Shown here one piece after another: positions 1 through 6,903 of a stretch of 9,253 nucleotides of DNA; position 1 is the stretch's first letter, and every line of letters starts with the position of its first letter. Below the pieces are notes generated by a model. The model searched no databases. It was not told the DNA's origin and saw only the letters and a list, made by a program, of their open reading frames with translations. The stretch comes from an uncultured bacterium. Its GTDB lineage: Bacteria; Planctomycetota; UBA1135; GCA-002686595. The translations under genes were made by a program, and so were the position numbers. Where the stretch lies: positions 1 to 9,253 of the forward strand of contig CAJXRJ010000263.1 in assembly GCA_913058555.1 (NCBI GenBank). The letters are read 5' to 3'.

Positions 1-439
1 GGGTGGAGCTGCCGACGTTTGCGCCACCGGGAACATCAACTCCACCGGGCTCGCCGGCGAGCTCCGGGCGTACGGGTCGGACTCCGTTGCCTCGACGAAC
101 CTAGCTCTGCGGGCCATCCAGCTCCCCCCAGGGCAGTTTGGATTCTTCGTCGGCTCCCGTGAAGTCGGGCCCCCCTTCCCCGTCGCCGGGTCCAGCGGCG
201 CCATCTGCCTTCGTGGCTCCATCGGTCGTTACCTGGGGCCCGGCGAGGTTCAAAGCAGTGGGCCGGCCGGCACCTTCGCTATTGACCTTGATCCCACGGC
301 TCTTCTAACAGGCGCAGGCCCCGTGCCCGCCGTCGCCAACGAGACCTGGTTCTTCCAGGCATGGCACCGGGACGTCGACCTTGTCGGCAGCCCCACTAGC
401 CAATTCACCAACGCCCTCGGCGTTCTCTTCACGCCTTGA
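1..439 (+). CDS. C-terminal part of a secreted/surface protein carrying the planctomycete-type C-terminal module (5' truncated by the window edge)
   Basis: Open from base 2 to the TGA at 437-439, giving 145 residues of a protein whose start lies outside the window. The whole fragment is one module: a Cys near the start (VCATG), NSTG, GELRAYGSDS, QFGFFVGSREVGPP, a second Cys in ICLRGSIGRY, then NETWFFQAWHRD and a terminal FTNALGVLFTP. It aligns without gaps to the last 145 residues of the FG-GAP protein ending at 4294, with about 113 identities by hand count, so the missing N-terminal part may also be a beta-propeller; that is inference. The module has no hydrophobic anchor or Arg-rich tail, so it is not PEP-CTERM or LPXTG. 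Its function is unknown; two conserved cysteines suggest a disulfide-bonded extracytoplasmic fold. Coding status is strongly supported by conservation against the paralogue, exact function is not. Confidence 0.8.
   Translation, partial: GGAADVCATGNINSTGLAGELRAYGSDSVASTNLALRAIQLPPGQFGFFVGSREVGPPFPVAGSSGAICLRGSIGRYLGPGEVQSSGPAGTFAIDLDPTALLTGAGPVPAVANETWFFQAWHRDVDLVGSPTSQFTNALGVLFTP
2..439 (+). repeat. Direct repeat copy A (C-terminal module DNA)
   Basis: This 438-bp stretch pairs base for base, without indels at protein level, with 3857-4294. Both copies end at the stop codon of their gene. The best-matching DNA lies around the segment encoding VANETWFFQAWHRD. It is a coding duplication, not a mobile element: no terminal inverted repeats or target duplications are visible. 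Confidence 0.75.
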
Positions 440-445
440 TCGCGA

Positions 446-460
446 GGGCGACCAACGCCC
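446..460 (+). terminator. Small hairpin just after the first gene (possible terminator)
   Basis: GGGCG, loop ACCAA, CGCCC forms a 5-bp GC stem that starts 7 nt after the stop codon at 439. No T-tract follows, so intrinsic termination is doubtful. The remaining gap up to 590 shows no convincing gene or promoter. Confidence 0.25.
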
Positions 461-590
461 GCAGGCACGGACCGCGTGGGTGCCGATGCCCAAGGGGCTG
501 CGAAGGCCGATGGCGTTCCCAAGCGCCCAGGGGGCCCAGTAGCGCCAGTGCTCTATCCGAATCCTGCGCCCCACCGTAGCCTCGGACATC

Positions 591-1592
591 ATGGGCCCCC
601 TCCATCAAGCCACGTGCTTGCTCGTCGCCGGTAGCCTCGTCCAGGGGCTTGCCGCCGGGCAGCTCTACCAAACCAACTTCTCCACGGCGGCGGGATGGAC
701 GCTCGGAAGCGGTGCGGGATGCAACTCGGATCCAAGCTACCGATGGGCCGCTGACGCGACGCCAAGCTCGCACTTTGCGGGCGCTTTTCGATCCGCACCC
801 GCGAGCCTGAACTTCAACAACGGTGTGCAAGCGGGCCCTTCCTTCGGCGGCGTCGCGTGCGGGACCGCGACCTCCCCCCACATCGATCTGTTCTTCGCTC
901 CGGACAGCTCGTTCGTGGAGTTCTGGTTCTCCTACGAGTTCAACCAGGCCAGCGGCTGCGACCTCGACCCAGTCCGGCTTCAAGTATCCAACAACGGCTT
1001 CAGCACGCTGCTCTTGGACGAATGCCTGCCCACGCCCGGCCAGGTATCCATGGACTGGCATCGACTGCGGTACGACCTCCAACGGTCGTGGGGACTGGTG
1101 CAGTTCCGATTCACGTTCTCAGGGGGAATTGGCGTCGGCTTCAACTCTCCGAGTGGCCCTTTCATCGACGACTTCGCGGTGGACTCCGACTGCGTCTTCC
1201 CGAACATCTTCTGCCTCTCCGACCCCAATATCGACTTCCCGAGCGGCGCGCGTTTTGGCTTGATCGGCACGCCGTCGGTGAGCGCGAACAACTTCAGGCT
1301 GTACTCCCAAGGCACGACTCGCAACTCCTTCGCCGTCGCCTTCTACGGATCCGGCCAAGCGAGCGTCGCTTCCGGCGCGGGCACCCTCTGTGTCGGCGGG
1401 TCCCTCTACCGTCTCGGCGTGGCCCCCACGGGCCCCAATGGCACCCCGAGCTGGCTCGTCGACCTGACGGTCCCTCCGGACCCCGGCGGGCAGATCACCT
1501 CCGGATCCACGTGGCATTTCCAGTCATGGTTCCGCGACGGCCCCGGCACTTGGAACTTCAGCGATGGGATGACGGTGGAGTTCTGCGACTGA
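591..1592 (+). CDS. Secreted protein with MAM/jelly-roll-like N-terminal domain and planctomycete-type C-terminal module
   Basis: 333 residues, ATG to TGA. Residues 1 to about 22 resemble a signal peptide with a hydrophobic stretch (CLLVAGSLVQGLAA) and a small-residue cleavage region before GQLYQ; the n-region is odd in having no Lys or Arg. Residues about 25-198 look like a concanavalin/MAM-type beta-sandwich: FSTAAGW near the start, a SPHIDL strand, FVEFWFSYEF, LQVSNNGF, and closing GPFIDDFAVDSD, the IDDF ending being typical of MAM-like and related adhesion domains. Residues about 201-333 are a diverged copy of the module found in both neighbours: paired Cys (201, 208), LCVGGSLYRL with Cys267, then STWHFQSWFRD and FSDGMTVEFCD. 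There is no catalytic motif I recognise. An in-frame TAG at 540 limits the start and no other ATG precedes 591; the ribosome site is weak. Probably an exported structural or binding protein; function unknown. Confidence 0.85.
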   Translation: MGPLHQATCLLVAGSLVQGLAAGQLYQTNFSTAAGWTLGSGAGCNSDPSYRWAADATPSSHFAGAFRSAPASLNFNNGVQAGPSFGGVACGTATSPHIDLFFAPDSSFVEFWFSYEFNQASGCDLDPVRLQVSNNGFSTLLLDECLPTPGQVSMDWHRLRYDLQRSWGLVQFRFTFSGGIGVGFNSPSGPFIDDFAVDSDCVFPNIFCLSDPNIDFPSGARFGLIGTPSVSANNFRLYSQGTTRNSFAVAFYGSGQASVASGAGTLCVGGSLYRLGVAPTGPNGTPSWLVDLTVPPDPGGQITSGSTWHFQSWFRDGPGTWNFSDGMTVEFCD

Positions 1593-1702
1593 GCCTTCCG
1601 CAGGGAATTGAGCGTGGATGGCGAATCGTTTTCGGGGGGCCGAGACTCCTTGTACCGGAACCACACTGAAGTCACCGCCATCGCCCCACGCGACACGATC
1701 CT

Positions 1703-4294
1703 ATGGACCTCCCCCCGAAGCTCACCTGCCTGCTTCCCTCTGCCGTCCTAGCCATGCCGCTCGGGGCACAGACGCTGTTCCCCATCGACTCGGAGATCTC
1801 GGAGTCACCGAGCACCGACAGGAGCGCAGCGGGCGACCTGAACGGCGACGGGGTCTTGGACCTCATCCTCTACTCACGTGACGAGGCTGCCGTGAAGCTC
1901 ATGGCAGGGGAAGGGGGAGGCGCCTACGACACTCCCGTCACTCTTCCGTTCTGGTCGCCCGACGCCTACAGGATCGAGTTCGTCGACCTGGATAACGACG
2001 GGCGCACGGACCTGCTCTTCGAGTCGCAGTCCACTAGCGAGACGAGGTATCGCTGGGCTCGCCAAGTGGGCCCCCTCGAGTTCCAGATCACCGACGTGCT
2101 GACGATCCCCTGGACGGTGGCCGATCCGGTACTGACGGACTTCAGCCTTGGTGGCTCGGGCAATTACGCCATCGTTGCGGAACGCCAGAACATGGGCATC
2201 GACGTCCATCGCTGGAACGGCACGGAGTTCGAGCCGGTACCCATATCGCTTCCGTATGCGGCGCCGCGGTACTTACGCCTACTCGACGTCAACGAAGACG
2301 GCATGGACGATGTGACCGCATACGACCATATCGGGCAGAGGTGGCGCTACTCCAGCTACCTCGGCGGCAATCAATTCAGTACGCCGCGCTCCTTCCTTCC
2401 CATCCAAGTGCTCCGCTCTGAGGCCATTGAGCTCGCGGATCTGGATGGCGATGGCGACTCCGACCTCATCGCGTTGTCAGACAACGACCCCACGAAGTAC
2501 TTCCTTTTCGAGCGGACCGCCGCAGGGACGTTTGGGCCTCCCATCGAACGCTTTGCTTCTAACGATATCAGCCGATACGACCTGGACGCTGTGGACCTCG
2601 ACGGCGATGGCCGTCAGGACCTGCAGATGCTCGTCGACGATGGTGTCTTCGGGGGAGGCACGACCTACGAGTACCGTTGGCTACGCAACCTCGGTGGCTT
2701 CCATTTCGCACCGGACGAGGGGCTGGGTTCGGTTCCGTTCGCGGACCTCGACAATGACGGCGCGGTCGACGCCATCGTGCACGGACCGGTCCCGGGCTAC
2801 CGAACCGGTGGCGGGATCAGTCCCGACCCTTGGTACACGGGCACCGTGCCCCTTGGCCGTCCCCTCGGAAGGGAGCGCCGCTCCTTCCCCTTTGATACGG
2901 ACGGCGACGGCGACCTTGATATCGTGCGCGAAGAGATCTCGGGCGGCCTCGTCACGTTCGAGAACCGCGGTGGATTGAATTTCGCCCCTGCCCGTCCGCA
3001 GTCGCCGTTTCCAGAGAGCCGACCGATCATCGCCAAGGCGGACTTCGTGGGCGATGCAGAGCTGGACATCCTTGCCATTGGCGACCCCGGCGGCGCGCTC
3101 GTCATCGAACGCGGCATCGCTCCCGGGGTTTTCGCGCCGCCGGTGGTGATTTCGTCGGCCCTTAACGGCACGCCTTATCCCTTCGACGTTGATGGGGACG
3201 GCGATCTAGACGTCATCCAGAGCAACGAGTTTCCCGGCGGCGCCAACGTCTACTTCATCGAAAACTCTGGCATCGGAACGCAGTTCCCGAGGCGCGTCGT
3301 CATCGGATTCCAGGAGGGCACACGCGATCCCATCCCCCTCGATCTCGATGGGGATGGCCTGCCGGAACTCGTGGCGTTAGAGACCTCGCTGCTCGGCATT
3401 GGGATCAGGCAGAACCTCGGTGGAGGCAACTTCGGTCCACCGGTGCCCCTTGGCCCCAGCAGCGATTTGAACACCCGCGTTTACGACGGTCTCGACTTCG
3501 ACAGCGACGGCGACACGGACCTGATCGCATCGCGGCTCGGCAGTGCCTACTGGGCTGAAAACCTCGGTCTTGCTGGCTTGGCGCCCCTCGTGGAGATCAG
3601 CCAGGGCGACCGCCGGCCCACCCTCGAGGACGTCGACGGCAACGGACTGCTCGACATCGTGCAGCCCCTGAGGGCCGAGTACCGACTCCAGACGAGCCCC
3701 GGGGTCCTGAGTGCTCCCGTGAGGATCGCCCCGAGACTCCCTTCACCCCAGGTGCAGGGGCTCGCGGACCTTGACGGTGACGGCGACCTGGACGCGTGGC
3801 TCGGGGTCCGATCCAGAGCGGTCTTTGTCGCGGAGAACTTCGCCACCCCGTCGGTGGGCGGTCCCGCTGACGAATGCGCGGTGGCCAGCCCTAACTCGAC
3901 CGGCCTCGGCGGCGAGCTGCGCGCCTACGGGTCGGATTCAGCGACCTCAACGGATCTGCGACTCAGCGCGGTGCAGCTACCGCCCGCACAGTTCGGGTTC
4001 TTCGTCGGCTCCCGCGAAGTGGGCCCCCCCGCTGCCGTCCCCGGCTCGGCGGGCTCCATCTGCCTTCGCGGCTCCATCGGTCGCTACATCGGTCAAGGCC
4101 AGGTGCAAAGCAGTGGCACTGCCGGGACCTTCTCCATCGATCTCAACCCCTCGGCCCTCCTGACCGGCGCAGGTCCGGTGCCCGCCGTCGCGAATGAGAC
4201 CTGGTTCTTCCAGGCATGGCATCGGGACGTGGCTGGGAGCGGCGCCCCCACCAACCAGTTCACCAACGCCCTCGGGATCCTCTTCACCCCCTGA
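1703..4294 (+). CDS. Secreted FG-GAP/VCBS repeat protein, probably a double beta-propeller, with planctomycete-type C-terminal module
   Basis: 863 residues. Residues 1 to about 22 form a signal peptide ending LGA before QTLFP. Residues 40-715 contain Asp-rich calcium-binding loops of the DxDGDGxxD type, the integrin-alpha FG-GAP/VCBS pattern, beginning at residues 45, 95, 195, 246, 298, 348, 398, 495, 547, 598, 643 and 689. Degenerate loops fall where the 50-residue period predicts, at 146 (TDFSLGGSGNYA) and 447 (DFVGDAELD). Fourteen units of about 50 residues fit two seven-bladed propellers. Residues 719-863 are the C-terminal module shared with the truncated gene at the left edge (145 residues, ungapped). 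Such proteins are usually cell-surface or secreted and bind calcium; ligand and role here are unknown. The ATG at 1703 is chosen because it gives the signal peptide; no strong Shine-Dalgarno is visible. It follows the previous gene by 110 bp and precedes the sigma-factor fusion by 70 bp. Confidence 0.9.
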   Translation: MDLPPKLTCLLPSAVLAMPLGAQTLFPIDSEISESPSTDRSAAGDLNGDGVLDLILYSRDEAAVKLMAGEGGGAYDTPVTLPFWSPDAYRIEFVDLDNDGRTDLLFESQSTSETRYRWARQVGPLEFQITDVLTIPWTVADPVLTDFSLGGSGNYAIVAERQNMGIDVHRWNGTEFEPVPISLPYAAPRYLRLLDVNEDGMDDVTAYDHIGQRWRYSSYLGGNQFSTPRSFLPIQVLRSEAIELADLDGDGDSDLIALSDNDPTKYFLFERTAAGTFGPPIERFASNDISRYDLDAVDLDGDGRQDLQMLVDDGVFGGGTTYEYRWLRNLGGFHFAPDEGLGSVPFADLDNDGAVDAIVHGPVPGYRTGGGISPDPWYTGTVPLGRPLGRERRSFPFDTDGDGDLDIVREEISGGLVTFENRGGLNFAPARPQSPFPESRPIIAKADFVGDAELDILAIGDPGGALVIERGIAPGVFAPPVVISSALNGTPYPFDVDGDGDLDVIQSNEFPGGANVYFIENSGIGTQFPRRVVIGFQEGTRDPIPLDLDGDGLPELVALETSLLGIGIRQNLGGGNFGPPVPLGPSSDLNTRVYDGLDFDSDGDTDLIASRLGSAYWAENLGLAGLAPLVEISQGDRRPTLEDVDGNGLLDIVQPLRAEYRLQTSPGVLSAPVRIAPRLPSPQVQGLADLDGDGDLDAWLGVRSRAVFVAENFATPSVGGPADECAVASPNSTGLGGELRAYGSDSATSTDLRLSAVQLPPAQFGFFVGSREVGPPAAVPGSAGSICLRGSIGRYIGQGQVQSSGTAGTFSIDLNPSALLTGAGPVPAVANETWFFQAWHRDVAGSGAPTNQFTNALGILFTP
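3857..4294 (+). repeat. Direct repeat copy B (C-terminal module DNA)
   Basis: Partner of 2-439. The encoded proteins align over 145 residues with no gaps, about 113 identical. Differences cluster in the first 16 residues and in a loop near the end (DLVGSPTSQF versus AGSGAPTNQF). This fits duplication of a surface-protein gene, or gene conversion keeping the module uniform. Confidence 0.75.
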
Positions 4295-4319
4295 GCGCCC
4301 CAAGTACGCGAGAAATCAG

Positions 4320-4330
4320 AGGGAATCCCT
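4320..4330. promoter_or_regulatory. Short inverted repeat upstream of the sigma-factor fusion (possible operator)
   Basis: AGGGAATCCCT is an inverted repeat of 5-bp arms around one central base, in the 70-bp gap between the propeller gene and the sigma fusion. A GGTG-G-CACC inverted repeat lies just downstream at 4347-4355. Either could be chance in GC-rich DNA. No convincing -35/-10 pair is visible here. Confidence 0.2.
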
Positions 4331-4364
4331 GCAAGGATCCGTGGCCGGTGGCACCAAAGGGGTG

Positions 4365-6899
4365 ATGACCTCTGACTTCTCCATCGACGACGCCGCCGCC
4401 GCGGAGCTTTGGACCGAAGTGAGTTGGCTCCGCGGGCTAGCGCTCCGCCACGGCCTCGCTGGCGGGGAGGCCGATGATGTGGTCCAGGAGACGCTGCTAT
4501 CCGTAGCGGACTCCGGCGAAGCACACCGGGGAAGGGGCTGGCTGCGGAGGGTTCTCGAACGACGGATAGGAACCGGGCGGCGGGCAGAAGGACGCAGACA
4601 GCTGCGGGAGCGCGCCGCAGCGCGACCGGAAGCGGACGCGTCGGATCCCGCCGCCGCCATGGAGCACCTGGAATTCACCCGCAGGCTCCATGACGCGGTC
4701 GCAGGCCTTCCCCGTGAAGACCGAGAGGTCTTGGCCCTGCGCTTCGGCGCGGGCCTGCAGCCCGCAGAAATCGCGGTGACGCTGCAAACGACGCCCAACG
4801 CGGTGTCAACACGACTCTCGCGGGCTCTGGGGAAACTCCGCGTTCGGCTGTGCGGGGCGGCGCCCAAGCGGAGCGAGCGCCTCGGTGGTTTCGCTGCCGC
4901 CGCCTCCCTCGGCGAGCCCTTGCGCCATCCTGCGTCCTCACTCCTGCGGGCGACGACGCCCGCCTTCCCTATCGTGCTCATGAAGAAGACACTCGGCTTG
5001 GTGGTCCTCCTGGTGGCACTGATCCTCGGCGCGCTGGCCCTATTGCCAGCGGGTCAATCGAGGGGCGATGGAGAACCAGACACTCAGCTCGCCCAACCGA
5101 GCCCATCGCTCGTTCCGATCGCAACGACTGGTGGGCGTGAACAGGACCCGGAGGATGCGGAGCCACCGCCCACGGAGCGCGCCGCGGTCGCCCCCAGTGA
5201 CGTGACCGGCGGGAGCACCGAATCCGTCGAGCCAAAGGCGCCCGTGCGGCTCGGTCGCGTGTCCATTGAGGTCCGCGAGGTCCACAGCGGAAAGCCGGCC
5301 CAGGGCGTGGGCATTCGCCTCTTTCGCATGGAGCACCCGATTCAGTGGTTCTCCTTCCTTGCGGGCACAACGGACGCCGCCGGCCATGCTTCGTTCGCGG
5401 ACGTGACGCCAGGGCGCTACATCGCCTACATGGAACGCGTGACCCTGAACGCGAGCAACGCGACGGAGACCTTTGATGTCGTTGGCGGCGGCGAGGTCCG
5501 GGCTGCTTTCTTGGTCGATGAGTCCCAGTATACAAAGGGCATCGTCCTCAACGAATCGGGCACCACCGTCCCAGGGGCGAGCATCTGGGTCGGATCCGGC
5601 GGAGGCCCGGTGGACCACGGATCGGTGACGACGAAGTCGGGGCCCGATGGTCGCTTCGTGGCCAAGTACGTGGACGGGATGCAGTACCTCAGCGCCTCGG
5701 CGCCGGGCTACGCACCGTCGTACTCGGCGGCCAAGGGCGTTGGGCAACCAACCAACGCAGACGGTGAAGTCGTACTGGTGCTCGGTAGCCGCCACGGCTC
5801 CCTTCGGGGCGTCGTCCTGGGCCCGTCGCGCGCACCGCTGGCCGGGGCCCGATTGATGCTCGGGAGCTCGCAGCAGGGGGTCGACGTCGAAGGGGCCGAA
5901 CGTGGTTCCTACTGGACGCGCCCCGTTCGGCATGGCTCGTCAGGAGAAGACGGCACTTTCGAGTTCACGGACGTGCACGCCGGCGAGCTGGCTCTCGAGG
6001 CCCGTCACCCAGATACCGCATCCTGGCACGAACTCGTGACCGTAGTCGACGGGGCGGCCCGGGAGATCACAGTCGAACTCGTCCAGGGCGGCTCGGTCAC
6101 GGGTCAGGTCACCGATACGAACGGGACGCCCGTTGCGGGTGCTTACGTCGAGCTCGACGGCCCCCACGAAAGTGCCATGACCCGGGCAGACACAATCGTC
6201 GACGCCGACGGCCGGTTCCGGCTCGACCACCTCCTGCCGGGGATGACGGTGCTGAAGGCCATGGGCCCTGACGGCGAAGGCGTTCAGCAGGAAACGATCG
6301 ACATCCAAGACGGAGTGGTCCACACCTGGGACCCTGAACTGGAGCCAACGGGCCAATTCATGGGGACCGTCGTTTCCGCGGCCGGAGACCCCCTCGAGCA
6401 CTGGCGCGTCGTGACCCGGGTGCTCGAAGACGGCAGGCATGACGGGACCGGACGGGGCGGAAAAACAGACGCCGACGGCCAGTTCTCGTTCGCCCCAGCC
6501 CTGGGGCGCGAGTACCAACTCACGGTGTACCCTCCCGGCAGGTACTACGGTGAATACGCACTGCGCCGATCCCCGATCACGCCCACAGCCGAGGCGATGG
6601 AACTGGTGGTGCCCCTGGCGAGAATCCCCAGGGGAGTGCTGCGGGGAAAACTCCAGGACAACGCCGGCGCCCCAGCGGTAGGCACGGTGGAGCTCATCGT
6701 CGAGACCGTCCCCCAGACAAGGCTCGAGCGCCCCACCGCCGAGGATGGCTCCTTCGAGTTCCAGCACCTTCCGGCGGGCGAATTCGCCCTGACGCTCCGA
6801 TCCCCCAATGTGCCGGCCCACACCGTGGGCCGGCCAGAGCCCCTCGAGGCCGGGGAGGTCCGCCACCTCGGGGATCTGACCGTCGGTGACCGGAAGTAA
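4365..6899 (+). CDS. Membrane-tethered ECF sigma factor fused to extracytoplasmic carboxypeptidase-regulatory-like repeats
   Basis: 844 residues from ATG 4365. Residues about 15-90 are sigma region 2 (ADDVVQETLLSV at 36-47, then the basic helix GWLRRVLERR at 58-67). Residues about 103-162 are region 4 with its helix-turn-helix (LPREDREVLALRFGAGL at 115-131, PAEIAVTL, NAVSTRLSRALGKLR). A single hydrophobic segment lies at about 209-228, preceded by MKK at 206-208, followed by a Pro/Glu/Thr-rich linker to about 295. The rest is about six beta-sandwich repeats of the CarboxypepD_reg/Cna_B type (starting near 299, 386, 478, 576, 663, 756), each with a (D/E)DG.F.F or related strand. The sigma part should sit in the cytoplasm and direct RNA polymerase; the repeats should lie outside, perhaps sensing or anchoring. 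Planctomycetes are known for ECF sigma factors with C-terminal membrane extensions. An earlier in-frame start would run inside the previous gene. GTG 4341, preceded by AAGGA, is the main alternative start; at ATG 4365 the nearest purine run is very close. Met206 could be an internal start for a separate secreted protein. Confidence 0.85.
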   Translation: MTSDFSIDDAAAAELWTEVSWLRGLALRHGLAGGEADDVVQETLLSVADSGEAHRGRGWLRRVLERRIGTGRRAEGRRQLRERAAARPEADASDPAAAMEHLEFTRRLHDAVAGLPREDREVLALRFGAGLQPAEIAVTLQTTPNAVSTRLSRALGKLRVRLCGAAPKRSERLGGFAAAASLGEPLRHPASSLLRATTPAFPIVLMKKTLGLVVLLVALILGALALLPAGQSRGDGEPDTQLAQPSPSLVPIATTGGREQDPEDAEPPPTERAAVAPSDVTGGSTESVEPKAPVRLGRVSIEVREVHSGKPAQGVGIRLFRMEHPIQWFSFLAGTTDAAGHASFADVTPGRYIAYMERVTLNASNATETFDVVGGGEVRAAFLVDESQYTKGIVLNESGTTVPGASIWVGSGGGPVDHGSVTTKSGPDGRFVAKYVDGMQYLSASAPGYAPSYSAAKGVGQPTNADGEVVLVLGSRHGSLRGVVLGPSRAPLAGARLMLGSSQQGVDVEGAERGSYWTRPVRHGSSGEDGTFEFTDVHAGELALEARHPDTASWHELVTVVDGAAREITVELVQGGSVTGQVTDTNGTPVAGAYVELDGPHESAMTRADTIVDADGRFRLDHLLPGMTVLKAMGPDGEGVQQETIDIQDGVVHTWDPELEPTGQFMGTVVSAAGDPLEHWRVVTRVLEDGRHDGTGRGGKTDADGQFSFAPALGREYQLTVYPPGRYYGEYALRRSPITPTAEAMELVVPLARIPRGVLRGKLQDNAGAPAVGTVELIVETVPQTRLERPTAEDGSFEFQHLPAGEFALTLRSPNVPAHTVGRPEPLEAGEVRHLGDLTVGDRK
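4980..5064 (+). other. Hydrophobic segment resembling a signal peptide inside the sigma fusion (possible internal start)
   Basis: From ATG 4980 the frame reads Met-Lys-Lys-Thr-Leu, then about 18 hydrophobic residues (Gly/Leu/Val/Ala/Ile) and a LLPAG region before QSRGDGE. Taken alone, this is a textbook Sec signal peptide with n-, h- and c-regions. No stop codon separates it from the sigma part and no Shine-Dalgarno sits before the ATG, so a transmembrane anchor within one fused protein is the simpler reading. There is no lipobox cysteine. Confidence 0.5.
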
Positions 6900-6903
6900 T
6901 GGC

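Noticed and set aside
857..1669. Arg/Pro-rich 270-codon frame overlapping the MAM-like protein
   Set aside because: Arg/Pro-rich composition is typical of an out-of-frame reading of GC-rich coding DNA; the frame at 591-1592 has the signal peptide and conserved module.
1703..1772. Lipoprotein signal in the propeller protein and the MAM-like protein (both have Cys at residue 9)
   Set aside because: The cysteine is too close to the N-terminus and lies before the hydrophobic core, so it is not a lipobox.
3857..4294. PEP-CTERM or LPXTG-type sorting signal on the surface proteins
   Set aside because: There is no PEP or LPXTG motif, no C-terminal hydrophobic helix and no basic tail.
4194..4364. 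Upstream ATG extension of the sigma fusion by 57 residues
   Set aside because: It would run inside the conserved C-terminal module of the preceding gene, and the extra residues are low-complexity Ser/Pro unlike any sigma N-terminus.
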